Below are positions 32,713 to 44,575 of a stretch of 64,000 nucleotides of DNA, in pieces. Within the stretch, counting starts at the first letter, position 1. Each line of letters starts with the position of its first letter. The position numbers were made by a program, and so were the translations under genes. Below the pieces are notes generated by a model. That model was not told the DNA's origin. It was given only the letters and a program-made list of their open reading frames with translations, and did not search any database. This DNA is from Monocercomonoides exilis (Eukaryota > Preaxostyla > Oxymonadida > Polymastigidae): NCBI GenBank assembly GCA_001643675.2, contig LSRY02000003.1, positions 1,044,001-1,108,000 on the forward strand, written 5' to 3'.

Positions 32713-35700
32713 TATTATCGGAAATATTAATTTAAATAAATATATTCAAAGAAAAAGTCAGTATTTTTTACCTTATTGGGTTTTGATTTTCAAACGTATA
32801 TTTTTTCTACGAAAATTTTCTGTTTGAAAATTTCATTTGAATGCAAATAAATAAACACTGAAAAGGTATAATAGTCAGGGAAAAAACCCGCACAAAATAC
32901 GAAACTTGTGCACATGGGCTCAAAATTTAAAAATTGCCATTAGCATAATCAAAACACTAATAAAACGGGAAAATTCTTATTCCGTTAAGTATATTTTTTG
33001 TTTTTTGTTGTCATTCCATATTTTTATGGGTTTATTCACTTAACAATTCATATTAACAACATGTGAAAATGCAAAATAAGTATTTGTTAACCATTTAAAT
33101 ATATAAAAAGTTACTTCCTTATGAGGAAAAGTTTGATTTGTTTTATTGTTATTTGTTGTATTGATAATTATTAGCTCGAAACTTACAAAAGAAGACTAAA
33201 CAAACAATCACATTTTTCCTTCGATTATCATATGAAACAGTGTAATTCTTTCTGTCAAAAAATGAAGCAAAGAAGATAAATGGTATAAAATCTGATTTTC
33301 ATTTTAGAAAAAGTTAAACTCTTAATGAATAGTTCTTTTTTCTGTTCCAGAAATAAAAAATTTTTTTATAATTGCTTCTTATGATTTTATTTATGAAAAT
33401 GCACTTTAAAACGATCTTCGATTCATTATGAATGATTGTTTGATATATTTTTTTGATCTCACATCGAATATAAATCATTATAAATGTTGATAGTCTTTTT
33501 TTCATTTTTAACAGTTTTATCAAAATATTAAAAAAGCATTCGATAAAAAATAAATTATTATTAATAATATTAATATAATATTAATTAAGAGTCACAGCAC
33601 AAAAAAAATTTGAAAATTTGAAATAAATAACGAAATAATCAACATCATTTTTTTGTGTAAATGCAAGCAATCCTTTATCCTGTGATAAACTTTATCAAAA
33701 AACTCATCTGCACTTTCTTGAAGTTGTTTCGTATTACATTACTTTATGCAGCATTCCTTTCTCATTTCTAAGTTTTTCAGGCCACAGAAATTTTTATGAT
33801 GTCAGAATCAATGACAATCGCTTCCAATTTATCCTTTTTCAGTCCATAACAGAAGTTCCTTCTTGTGAAGTGGTTTTCAGTCCTTGTCTTGCCTCCTCAC
33901 TGAATTTGTTCATTAAACGCACATGCAAACAATTTCTTCATTTTTCACTCTATCTCTTTTGTGGGTATTATCTCTCCTCACATCTCAACTTTCAGCAAAT
34001 TTGACATATGTTTTATGTTTTTGATGATTGTTGATGGTAAAACGTCATCAAAGAATTGCGATTTGCTGATTTTTTCTCATTTCATTCTTTCATTAATACC
34101 TGCTGTCTGTATTTGAGTGACTATTTTTAATTAAACATCAATTTGAAATTCTAATTCTTCAAAACAACTTTTTTTGAACAATGGCTAAAAGTGTTAGATT
34201 GAGTGGTGTTGTCAAAACTCGCATCAAAATAATCGAACTAATTCATCTTTCGTTTTCAATTTGAGATATAATTGTTGTAAGTCTTCAACAGTACCATGTT
34301 TGTGCACCAAGTTGCAGAGTCACAACCATATTTGCATGATGATTTCCACTTTCGAGGAAACATTTTTCCATAAACCTTTCAAAGAAAAAATAACTAAAAC
34401 TCATTTCCTTTGCTTCTTTGTTTTCCAGCTGATAAATTCATTAAAGAGTACTTTCGAATACTCAGTGACTGCTTTTTCACAAACAAAATGAACAAAAAAT
34501 ATGGAAATATCAACAAGTCTGATAGATCTCCCAAAAACGTTTCAAAATTCCATTCTTCTTATCACAATCATGTTGCAATGTGAATTTTCTATTTTAAATT
34601 TTGGTGCAAAGTTCTTGTTGCTCATTTAGACAAGCTATGACATATAATGTTATTCTCATCTTTCAGAAAAACTTAATAAATGCAAAGATCGAAAATCCAA
34701 AATTCTCTATTCATATCTTAAATTACTTTCGTTTTCTCTAAAAGAAAATTATTTTATTACAAAATGAACAGATAATATTCCAAGGATCGAATTGAACAAC
34801 GAATGATCAATCAAACTTGAATGTTCACCTGTTCAGTATGCAACAAATGTGTAATTTGAAAAATGTGTTATCTTCATTTTATCTCTTTCACAATTATAAA
34901 TTAAATTAAGTTGCTTTTTTTGTATTCAATTGGATATATATGATGCGATACATAACCATTATTTAGATGTGTCAAACTCAAATTGTGATGTTTTTGCATT
35001 AGTACAGAAAAATCATTTCGTTGAATTAAATCTTTCAATCAATAGTATGTATTTTAGCTTTTCAAATTATTATCGTTGATGCTCAATCTCTACAAATTAT
35101 TCTGATAAAAGATCTTTATGATTTTTATAAAATCTATCATATCTATTCTGTTTCAGAAATATTTGTATTATGTCCTCATAAACGTTTCAAAATGCTTTTA
35201 TCACATGGACAAAAATGTGTTTTTCATTTCAGGTCTCACTTTTTTATGCTCTTTGTACACTTCATATTCCCCCCCCCCCCCCCCCCTTCAAACAAGTATA
35301 TTCATACAAGAAACTTTCATTTTTTCTTCATTGAACATAAAAGAAATAAGACAAGAAAAGTCAACAGAATGACAAAAAACTTTTTAATTTGGAATAACTG
35401 AACAGTGGAGCGAACTCAGATCAAATTTCCCTTATACAGAATGTTTTGTTTCTAAAACAGAAAAATCACCTTAATGCACAATGTTTCTTCCAAAATGAAC
35501 GCTGATTTATATATACATAATTAATGAAGAATATATTAAGCCTATGTGCACGAGTTTTTTCCCCAATGTGGGTTTTTTCCCTAACAATAACTCCAATTAA
35601 AAGCATCTCTGTCTTTGTTTTTTTATAAAACATTTCTCTTGATACAATTAAAATGAATTTCACATTTCAATGTTAACTTATTTTCAATTTGAAAAAAGAA

Positions 35701-36134
35701 TTCATTCGTATTCACACTTCTAAAAAAATGATGTTTTCATAAATAATTACCCATTTTTTCGAAATTTTTAATTTTTGTTAATAAATATTTGCATTGTGAT
35801 ATTTCTTCAAAAATTAGACATGCACTTAAACCTTAAATATCCATGTTTTTTTTATGATTTTAAATATAACATTAACAACTTTGAATAATCTTTTTTCGTT
35901 TCGAATTAAAGTTTTCTATCTAGAATTTAACTTTTTTGATCAAAAAGAATTTTAGGTTTGTTTGTTTTCAAATGAACAAATAATTAAAAAATTCTCTATT
36001 CAATTATTTTCCTTATTATTTATCATCAAAGATAATGAACAATTGTAATTATCACAAACAGTAACATAAAACATAAAATAATATGTGAGATTTTAAGTGT
36101 TTAATAAAGAAAACAATATTCGGGCAAATAAAAT
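32713..36134. other. Gene-poor AT-rich DNA
   Basis: No supportable gene. It contains a short A/T palindrome near 33550-33590 and a homopolymeric C run near 35271. Faint protein-like fragments around 33780-34260 are too broken to call. Confidence 0.5.
35271..35287. repeat. Homopolymer run of about 17 C
   Basis: Uninterrupted C run in an otherwise AT-rich region. Confidence 0.85.
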
Positions 36135-36375
36135 GGCTAATTTTTTTTTTTTGAAAAGTGACTTTTGTTTTATTTTCAAATAAAATAAAAATTTCATATT
36201 TCGATCAAATTTTTTTCCTTACTTGAGAAACTTCACAAAAATGAAAATTATAACATTGTAAAGATTTTATTTTCGTGACAGTGAAATTTAGCGAGTTGGA
36301 ACAAAAATTTGATCGAAATATGAAGTTTTAATATTATTTGAAAAATAAACAAGTCACTTTTCAAAAAAATTAGTC
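36135..36375. mobile_element. MITE-like element with long terminal inverted repeats
   Basis: The left arm (GGCTAATTTTTTTTTTTTGA... through ATTTCATATTTCGATCAAATTT, about 36135-36213) is the inverse of the right arm (AAATTTGATCGAAATATGAAG... through AAAAATTAGTC, about 36303-36375), with small differences. About 90 bp of unique sequence lies between them. It has no coding capacity, and no clear target duplication was identified. Confidence 0.7.
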
Positions 36376-37465
36376 AAATTTTTATTCTTAAATTTTTTTT
36401 TACAAAATAAATATTCAGATAGTGCAAAAAATTCCGAATAAGATGGATTTCACAATAACCGTGAGATGTATAATTCTGACAATTTCCCTCAAAATATATT
36501 TTATCAATACAAATTCATGTGATATACAAAACTTTCAAAATAGCCATATTTGTGGTCAAAAAATATTATTATAATTATCTCGGAGAAACTCAAAAATATA
36601 TTTCCCCGATATATCGAAAAATAGTTTTTTCTATATTCAGTCTTTATGAAAATGAAAGTCTCTTGCATCATCTGAGTTAGCATTGTGAAGAGATATTTAA
36701 AGTTAAATTGTCAGAAAAATTCCTTCTGCAGTTATAGAGTAATCGATATTGTCAGGTATTTTGTGCACGTTCTATATATTCTTCTGTCATATCCATATAA
36801 GAGAAATGTAATTAAACATGTGTTACAGATTTAAAAAATTTTTGCCACTTCCGTCAGGAATTAAAAATCCACGTCAGTATTGGTATTAAAAAAAAAAATA
36901 CTATTTTCTCTGATTTTTGGAATTTTCGTTACACATATCAAATTTTATTTATATATTCATTTTATTTTATTCTTCGAACTTTTCTTTGTTTCATAAATTA
37001 ATTAAAAACTATTTCCTTGAAGAATACTGACTCCATTAACAGTCACTGACTTCACTGACTATCCGATGATCAATTCATTTCAAATATGATTTTTTGTCAA
37101 TATCCTTTTAAAATAATGTGTTTTTATTCTTCACTTATTTTTGTTATATTTGATAATATTTGTATTAAAAATTATTGTTTTTATAATTAAGGTTCTGACG
37201 TGAAAATTATCTGTCGGTCCGTTAGAAAACCAATTTTGTTTGTCATCAGTCACGAAGTGACACATGTTTAAATGTAATTATTCAAATAATAATAATTATT
37301 ATAATAAAGAAAGAAAAAGTAAGAAAGGGAAAAAAAATATACAAAATATCAAAACAATTCAAAAACAAAAAAAGATTCATTAAAAAAAAGTTGAACAATA
37401 TTATTTTAGCAAGAAAGTATCGTTTTTAATTTAATATATTCATGAATTGACAATTTTTTGCATGA
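36376..37465. other. AT-rich non-coding DNA
   Basis: No gene or RNA was recognised between the MITE-like element and the foldback palindrome. Confidence 0.5.
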
Positions 37466-38156
37466 TAGTCGGGGTGGAAACCCGAGCCAGGGAGGAAACC
37501 CGAGCCAGTGATCTTTTTTCGAATATTTTTCATTTTTTTCATTGATGAACAATTTAAAAAAAACGAAATAATTTCACATTATAATACATGTGAATATGCT
37601 GGTATGCATGCGGTTTTCGTGTTTCTTTGTTGAATGTATCTATGAAAAAAAAATATTTTTGATCAAAAAATTTTTTCAGTGAAAATTTTTATAAATTTTG
37701 AAGAAGAAGAATTTTCACATTTTGTCATCATTTTTGTATATTACACACACATGCAATTCGTTTACACGTGTTTTCAATTTTCTTCAGAGGCTCGTTGCGT
37801 AATGTGAGAAATTGACCCGTTTAGCAACGAGCCTCTGAAGAAAATTGAAAACACGTGTAAACGAATTGCATGTGTGTGTAATATACAAAAATGATGACAA
37901 AATGTGAAAATTCTTCTTCTTCAAAATTTATAAAAATTTTCACTGAAAAAATTTTTTGATCAAAAATATTTTTTTTTCATAGATACATTCAACAAAGAAA
38001 CACGAAAACCGCATGCATACCAGCATATTCACATGTATTATAATGTGAAATTATTTCGTTTTTTTTAAATTGTTCATCAATGAAAAAAATGAAAAATATT
38101 CGAAAAAAGATCACTGGCTCGGGTTTCCTCCCTGGCTCGGGTTTCCACCCCGACTA
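37466..38156. mobile_element. Foldback palindrome, two 333-bp arms with a 25-bp loop
   Basis: The left arm (37466-37798) and right arm (37824-38156) are inverse copies, identical as far as I could compare by eye. The outer ends are TAGTCGGGGTGGAAACCC and GGGTTTCCACCCCGACTA, and each arm begins with a twice-repeated GGAAACCCGAGCCAG. The central loop (37799-37823) separates GAGGCTCGTTGC from GCAACGAGCCTC. There is no coding capacity and no convincing target duplication was found. It ends 4 bp before the 5' end of tRNA-Thr. I infer a foldback-type mobile element; a recent inverted duplication of host DNA is the alternative. Confidence 0.75.
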
Positions 38157-38160
38157 GATG

Positions 38161-38232
38161 GCCCTTATAGCATAGTGGCAGTGCGTATGCCTCGTAAGCA
38201 TAAGGTCGAGGGTTCAATTCCCTCTGAGGGCT
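38161..38232 (+). tRNA. tRNA-Thr (anticodon CGT)
   Basis: Cloverleaf: the acceptor GCCCTTA pairs with TGAGGGC (one G-T), the anticodon stem TATGC/GCATA encloses the loop CTCGTAA with CGT at 34-36, and the T-arm is GAGGG TTCAATT CCCTC. The discriminator is T, no CCA is encoded, and T6 follows within about 4 bp as a likely Pol III terminator. It decodes ACG. Its 5' end is 4 bp from the foldback palindrome, so any upstream element it uses has been replaced by that sequence. Confidence 0.94.
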
Positions 38233-38295
38233 AAATTTTTTCATAATTGTTAAGGTTATATAATTTTTATTTTTTGTAATTATTTTTTTGTGAAT

Positions 38296-41018
38296 ATGGA
38301 AACAAGACAAGCGAATTTGCAAGACATATTAAAGTTTTATAATTTCATTTATATTTTGTTGATTATTTGCTGTACTTTTAATATAGATGGTCGCTTCAAT
38401 ATTCGGAGCCACTTACAGATGAACAAAAAAAAGATTTGAAGCCTATTGTGTGTAATTTGGAATTGAGATTTTTTCATAGATTTATTTTGTTAAATGTTTT
38501 GCTAATGATATTTTGTTCTTTTTTAATTTAATCAGGATAAAAAGTGGTTTGACATTATGTTCCCAAGTACATTCAAGCAGATGCAGGCGTGAAATAAGAA
38601 AAAATTTTTTATCAAAATGATTTACTTATTTACAGGAAGATATAGTGGCGCTGGATCCTCTTTTTTCAGTGTCTGTTCGAACAAGATCTGTTGAAGATCT
38701 TTCAGATTTGTGTCTGAACATTGATAACGCAAGCGGTTTGTTCATTCATTAGAGCGGGTCACAATTTTTTATTTTTTCGTTTATCATTCAGATCTCTTGA
38801 AGATTTCTTCATCGCTGCAGTCAATTATTTATTGCCTTCAAAGTTCACCTGAAGAGTCAATTCGATCTTATCAACAATTTGAAGAATATATCAAAATAGT
38901 TGATAAAAAGCTTGTGAAAGAGAAAGAAAAGCAAAAATCTAGCGAAAATTCAGAACCAAAACTTCAAAATGCATCACTTCCTTCAAGAGACAAACTTATT
39001 GCTGAATATTCATGGAAGAAATTCGCTGAAGCATTTTATCGCATGACAGGAAAGCGTGCAGAAGGAGACGAAGACGAAGATGAAGACGAGAAAGAGAAAG
39101 AGAAAGAAGAGAAAGCAAAAGCCGACGAGAAAGAAGACGACGACGAGTATCCGTGGTGTGCGCGGGACAGAATCAAAATCGACAACCCGACACAAATGAG
39201 CGACGCAGAAAGGAGCGCTGCACATTCGAAGCTGCGGATGGTGACAGCACGTTGTGTGAACTATCTTGCTCAGAACCACCCGCAGCTGCAGATTGAACTG
39301 ACGAATGCGGGAATGATTGAGGAGCTCATGTCCCTGCTAAAAAGAGACAGTGCGGCGCTGTATCGGAAGGGCGGAAAGGAAGAGAAAGACGAAGGCAAAG
39401 TTGAAGACGAGAACGGCAAAGAGGAGTGTTTGATCGATGAGAACCAGTTTTGGGATGAAAAAGCGGCGGCTCTGTCTGCACTGTCTGTTATTGTTGATCA
39501 GCACAAGCCGGCGGTGCTTCGCTTTTTGGCGGGAAATGGCTTTGAGATTGTGGGAGATATCATCAAATACGGAAGTATGAGACAAAACTGAATGAAATGG
39601 AGCGCAGTAGAGATGGAGGTGAAGAGCTGTTTGAAGCAATTTTTGGTGTTGACTTGAATCTGAATGAGACTTTTTATTTATTTATGTATTTATTTGCTTA
39701 TTTATTTATTAATTTTTTAATAATATTTCAATAAATCCCAATGATTACCAAAATCCTTTAATGTAATTATCCATCAAACCAGACCAACGTGCACGCATCA
39801 AAGCTCTTTTCTTTGCGAAGAAGCTGCTCCAATACGAAGAAGAAGGGCTGAACGGGAACGAGAAGTTTGTAGAGGAAAGAAAGAAGTGGAAAGACGAAGA
39901 AACTGGATCATCATCATCATCTTCTTCTTCCTCTGGCTCACACTCACAGCTCGATTCACAAATAGAAGCGATCAAGTCAGCAGTGAAGAAGGCAACAGGG
40001 AAAGACGTCGTTGTGGCTTTCAACCCGAAAGAAGAGCAAACAGAAAAAAGTGACTCGAAAGCGAAGCACAATGAATCTAAGAAGGCCAGCCAAAGATCCA
40101 ATGACAGTACAAATGACTCATCATCATCATCATCATCATCTTCTTCTTCTTCTTCTGCTTCGATGGGCAAATGCTGCAAGTGCGACAAAGATGCCTCGTT
40201 CCGATGCTCCCGCTGCAAAAAGGCGATGTACTGCAGCAGGGAATGCCAAATGGCTGACTTTCCTCAGCACAAGCAAGTCTGCGTATCATCACAATCTTCT
40301 TCTTCTTCTTCCTATTCTTCTTTGCCGGCAACTCGTGCCATTGAAGGGCTGGTGGAACAGGCTGCAGCATTGCTGCCTGCTGCGTGCTCTTTCCTTGCTG
40401 TGCAGTTGGAATCAATGTTTGTCGACAAGAAAGAAGAAGAAGGAGGAGAAGGAAAAGATGAGTCTGCAAAAGCGTCTGGCTCTGAAATAAGCGATGCGAA
40501 TGAAGCGTTGTGTGGACAGATAGCAGATTCACTCGAATTTGTATGTGATTTATCCTTTCACAATTTTCGATTTACTAATTTCTTCTTCTTTTTTTCAAAA
40601 AAAATGAATTTTTTGATTTGATGAATGTAATTTTCAGATTGCTCCAATTCTTGTGTCGCTTCAAAAATTGCAAAAAAAGAATGCAAGTTCTTCTTCTTCT
40701 TCTTCTTCTGCATCTGCCTCTGGAAGCAGTGGCGTGCCTTCTGACATGATTCATTCATTTACTTCACTCTGTGAAAGAACTGTTAAAGAACTGAATCAGA
40801 TCAAAATTTATTCCGTTTCGCAGGCTGTGGAGTTGCAAAAGAAGAAAAATTCCATTCAAACAACAAAAAATAAGATTATATCCGAAGCCGATGAATTGGA
40901 TGATGAAGAAATGGATCTTATCGATCAAATTACAATGAACAAGGAGAGAAGAGAAGATTGTGATAGACTCATCCAAAATTTGAATAATTCGAAAAAACAC
41001 TTTCAAAGTCTATTTTAA
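38296..41018 (+). CDS. FES1: Fes1/HspBP1-like Hsp70 nucleotide-exchange factor fused to a MYND zinc finger (about 723 aa, 7 exons)
   Basis: Exons: 38296-38333, 38387-38447, 38536-38586, 38636-38735, 38792-39574, 39783-40540 and 40638-41018; all joins keep frame. The N-terminus NLQDILKWSLQYSEPLTDEQ is the Fes1 start helix. VRTRSVEDLSDLCLNIDNAS and the armadillo-like segments TARCVNYLAQNHPQLQIELTN and ALSALSVIVDQHKPAVLRF correspond to the Fes1/HspBP1 core that binds the Hsp70 nucleotide-binding domain. An acidic/Lys-rich insert (exon 5) splits the repeats. After Ser-rich linkers a MYND finger (about residues 473-511) has Cys/His ligands C-x2-C...CSRC...YCSREC...H-x3-C. The tail is Ser-rich and then coiled. 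The intron after exon 3 would start GC instead of GT. The role, ADP release from cytosolic Hsp70, is known for the family. The MYND addition is unusual to my knowledge and suggests partner binding. Confidence 0.85.
38587..38635 (+). other. Candidate GC-AG intron in the Fes1-like gene
   Basis: Exon 3 must end at ATGCAG to stay in frame with exon 4 (GAAGATATAGTGGCG). The next bases are GCGTGAAAT and the acceptor is TTTACAG. The only nearby GT (two bases on) gives a stop after joining. Confidence 0.6.
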
Positions 41019-41131
41019 ACATTTATAACATTTCATTTATAACCATTCGCCGTATTTTTATGTTTGGCAAATTGCTTTAATCGAACATACAATAAAAATT
41101 GATCACATCTGAAATATAAAATTTATTTTTT

Positions 41132-41738
41132 ATGTCTGCATCATATTTCACTTTTAGACTTATAGACGGTCAGCAAGTGACCGTTCGCAAAGAAATTGTT
41201 CGTTTTATGAAATCTGTTTTCATTGTCGCAGAGGTACAGAATAACATGCATCTTTTTTATTGAAAATGATAAGGAAAATTAAACTTTGAAATAGGTTGCT
41301 TCAACTTCGGTAAATGCAAATGAAACACTTGATTTTGATATCACATTATCTGTTTTTGAGCTTATCGTTGAATTCATTTCGCATCATATTGAAGAGACAC
41401 ATGAAAATGATTCCAGGCTAATGTCTGAAAACTGGGAACAGCAGTTCATGCAACGTTCAATGGATCAGCTTCCTCAATTATTTGAAGCGGCCAATAAGCT
41501 CGGAGTTGATTTATTATTAAGCTTCCTTTGCGATCAAATGGCTAATGCAATCAGAGGAAAATCTGCTGGAGACATAAGAATGCTGCTCGACATACCAAAT
41601 GATTTTTCTGATAAAGAGAATGATGCAATTGCTTTGTGTGCATTATTTTATTATTTATATTTGCACTTATTTATTCTTTTTTATTCCTTTATTCATTCTT
41701 TTTATGATAGAGAAACTCAAATGTTTCATGTGAAATGA
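41132..41738 (+). CDS. SKP1: SKP1 homolog, SCF ubiquitin-ligase adaptor (156 aa, 3 exons)
   Basis: Exons: 41132-41233, 41295-41635 and 41711-41738; introns of 61 and 75 bp with GT/AG borders. The N-terminal BTB/POZ-like half runs from FRLIDGQQVTVRKEIVRF. The C-terminal SKP1 dimerisation/F-box-binding region is clear: WEQQFMQRSMDQLPQLFEAA, NKLGVDLLLSFLCDQMANAI and RGKSAGDIRMLLDIPNDFSD. The last residues ALETQMFHVK come from a tiny final exon and differ from the usual ENQWC ending. The length fits SKP1. It links F-box proteins to cullin in SCF complexes. It begins about 110 bp after the Fes1-like gene ends, on the same strand. Confidence 0.9.
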
Positions 41739-41917
41739 AAAATATTTATGAATGCATCTTTCAACGATTTACCAAAATACCGAGCCCTATGAAGTATAAG
41801 CTTTGAAATGTTAATCATTCAAAGATAAAACGATTATTTCGAAGATTATTAGCCCATAATCGATTAATATTGTCAAATATTCATTTCAAAAGTTGTTTTC
41901 CCTTCATTGAGTAAAAA

Positions 41918-43220
41918 ATGTTAAAAATTGACATAAGCTTAATTTCTAAGTATATTAATATGACATTCCCTTCTCTATATAAGCAACCAATTGAACTTCC
42001 TGAAGAGCTAAAAATTTCTGTTACTCATTCTGTGAACATAATTCTTTTAGCAATTGATCGACTTGGGTTTATATCAATTTTTGAAATCATTTTTCAGATT
42101 TGTACTTCTTTATAGGATTGAGAATGTTTTATTTTTTTTTAATGGAGGAAAAGATTCAACAGTACTTTTTCATCTTTTGAGACTGAGTCTTTTCATTTAT
42201 GAAGACCACAAAAGCCATATTGAATATGATGATAATCTATCTTCAAAATTCAATGAATGTTTTTCTCAATTTAACTCCTATATTTTAAGCCATCCGATTG
42301 ACAAATCATTTTTTGAGTCAAGCGGTTCTCTTCCTGCGCTTTCTCCATCTCCTACAATGCACAAAGATCTTGAATCTTGTAAAGCATGTTCATCTTCTTC
42401 ATCAAGCTTTGAGAAAGATTCGACTACTGAAGCCCATATCGAAGATGACAATTTGAAGAACAAGTTGCCATCTCCTCAGTTGATAAATTCATTTGTAACG
42501 GTATTTGTTAATGATGAAGTTGATGAATTTGACGAAGTGAGAGAATTTGTTTTATCAACTTCTTATGATTATGGATTGAAATTGATGGTTCCAACAATGA
42601 AGGGACTGCCTTTTATTACTATCATCAATAGAGTCATGGGAGATCATTTGACAGCTCATAAATCTGTTGACGAGCAACCACCGCCTTTGGGTGTTTTATT
42701 AGGAGTTCGACGATCGGATCCACGTTCAGGTATTTAATTTTATTCCAAAGAAAAGTTAATTTATATGTTGTTTTTTTATCAAAATTAACAAAAAAATTTT
42801 CAAAATTCAGATAAACTAGAATGTTTCACATTTTCAGATGTCGAATCTGGCTGGCCACCAATGCTTCGTATATTTCCGATTATTGACTGGGGTTATTTTA
42901 CAATATGGTCATTTTTGCAATTGTTTAATGTTCCTTTTGTTTCTTTGTATCGGATGGGGTTTGAATGATCATTTGTGAACAAAATTACTGTTTATTTCAT
43001 TTTGTCTTTCCGTTCTTTAAATATTTTTCATGCTTTAACTTTATTATTTTCCAGTTACACATCTCTTGGACCTCGAAAAACCACAGTGAAAAATCCACAT
43101 CTTGCTGTTAAAGAGGAAGGAAGTGAAGAAATATCATATCGTCCTGCCTGGCTTTTGGAAAAAGAAGAGTGGGAAAGAGACGGTCGCATCCCAAGCAGCA
43201 AAAAACTGGAAAGCAGTTGA
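41918..43220 (+). CDS. FAD1: FAD synthase (FMN adenylyltransferase, PAPS-reductase-like fold; about 349 aa, 4 exons)
   Basis: Exons: 41918-42066, 42116-42729, 42838-42958 and 43055-43220; all joins are in frame. The PP-loop FFNGGKDSTVLFHLL binds ATP. LGVRRSDPRSGD, GWPPMLRIFPIIDWGYFTIW and the GYTSLG segment are the FMN/ATP-pocket motifs of eukaryotic FAD synthases, and the domain ends with YRPAWLLEKEEWERDGR. It joins AMP from ATP to FMN to make FAD. A Ser-rich insert with acidic residues lies between the PP-loop and the middle motifs (about residues 90-150). No molybdopterin-binding N-terminal domain is present, so it is the short FAD1 type. The first intron has two in-frame acceptors (42091 or 42115); the second gives a more usual intron length. 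Confidence 0.88.
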
Positions 43221-44575
43221 ATGCCTCTCGGAAATATTAAAACAATTTGAAAGTTCGAGAGTCATTGAAACATTAAAAGTACTATAACTACAAGCACCTT
43301 TGGTAATGTGTTGTGTTCAAAGCTGGATAATATTCAATGGAAGATTATAGAAAGCATATTTGAGCCAAAACGAGTAACTCTATGAACAGTACAACTTCGA
43401 AAAAAAGAATTCTTTGAAGACGAATAATCAGGAAGAGGATTTTTTAAATAACAACAGGAGATGCTATTTTCAAGAACATTTGCATATTCATATTCAACTG
43501 TTTGTAATTTTTTATCTTCAGGTTAATATTTAGCATTCAAATCCATATTGAATTCATAATTCGATTAGTAATTCAAGAATTACGATGAGTCTGCCGTTTC
43601 ATAGGAAAGCATGCCGCCAACTCATAAACAGATTCAGGATCTTTCATAAAAGCAAAATGATTTTTTTCATATCAAGAAAACGGACAGTATCGGTCTTTGA
43701 TCGTTGTTAGCATTGAAATCTTGGCTCTTTTCACATTATTCACATAAGATCAATGTTTTTGTTCCATTTCACATCCTTTTGCTAAACAAGCGATGCAAAT
43801 TGAGTTAGTTTATTCAATTTTTTTTTTCTTTTTTTGAGGTGATGAAAGTTGTTGAGATGAAAAAGAAACAATGAATGAACAAATTAATCAAAATCGATGG
43901 GATGTTCAAAAGATGGGGGAAAAAAAATAGCTTTTTAAACATTACACTTTTGAACATTAGTTCGAATAAAGTGATTCTTTTGTAAATTAGTTGAAATGAT
44001 CAACAAAATTATGATTTTGAAAAGAAATATAAATATTTTTTTAAAATTATGACCAATGAAAAGATAGAAAAGTCAAAATAGACGAACTTTTGGCGTTATT
44101 TTAAACATAATTACACAAAAAACAAAGTGTTCTTTAATCATGTACAGCTTCACTTATGTTAGATCTCACTTTTCCCAAATGAACATTTACACATTTATTC
44201 TCCTTTTTTCAATCTTAAAGCATTCTTGCCTGCATAAAATGGTTAATTATAATACGTTTTCCTTGTAAATACATCACACATAAATAAGGGCAAAATTCTT
44301 GTTTCTCAAGCTCGATTATTTCTTGGCTGAGATACTTTTCGTTGTCATTCCATTTGCATCTTCATTTTTTCAGGCTTCAAATGTTTCAACCGACTGATAA
44401 TTTTGCTTCATTGCTGATCGCTTTGCCATCTCAATTGTTTTCCTTTCATATCACACACTTTTCAGAAGCAAATCCAATTTCACTTTATCACTCAGATTAA
44501 AATCACTTTGCATTTCCCCCTTTGAAAAAAAAGTCTTCTTTTTATTTTTTTCTGAAGTCTGAAATTAACCAATAT
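43221..44575. other. Intergenic DNA between convergent genes
   Basis: AT-rich; no gene, RNA or repeat was recognised over about 1.35 kb. Confidence 0.5.

Noticed and set aside
33540-33600. Short A/T palindrome as an origin or attachment site
   Set aside because: Alternating AT-rich palindromes of this size are expected by chance in such DNA; nothing nearby supports a function.
33780-34490. Possible degenerate BTB/POZ-like gene on the plus strand
   Set aside because: Short fragments such as YDVRINDNRFQFILF and MAKSVRLSGVVKTRIK are suggestive, but stops and frame changes are dense and no second motif supports the family.
38077-38322. Minus-strand open frame containing ELNPRPYAYEAYALPL
   Set aside because: This is the familiar spurious translation of a tRNA gene (tRNA-Thr on the plus strand) and part of the palindrome.
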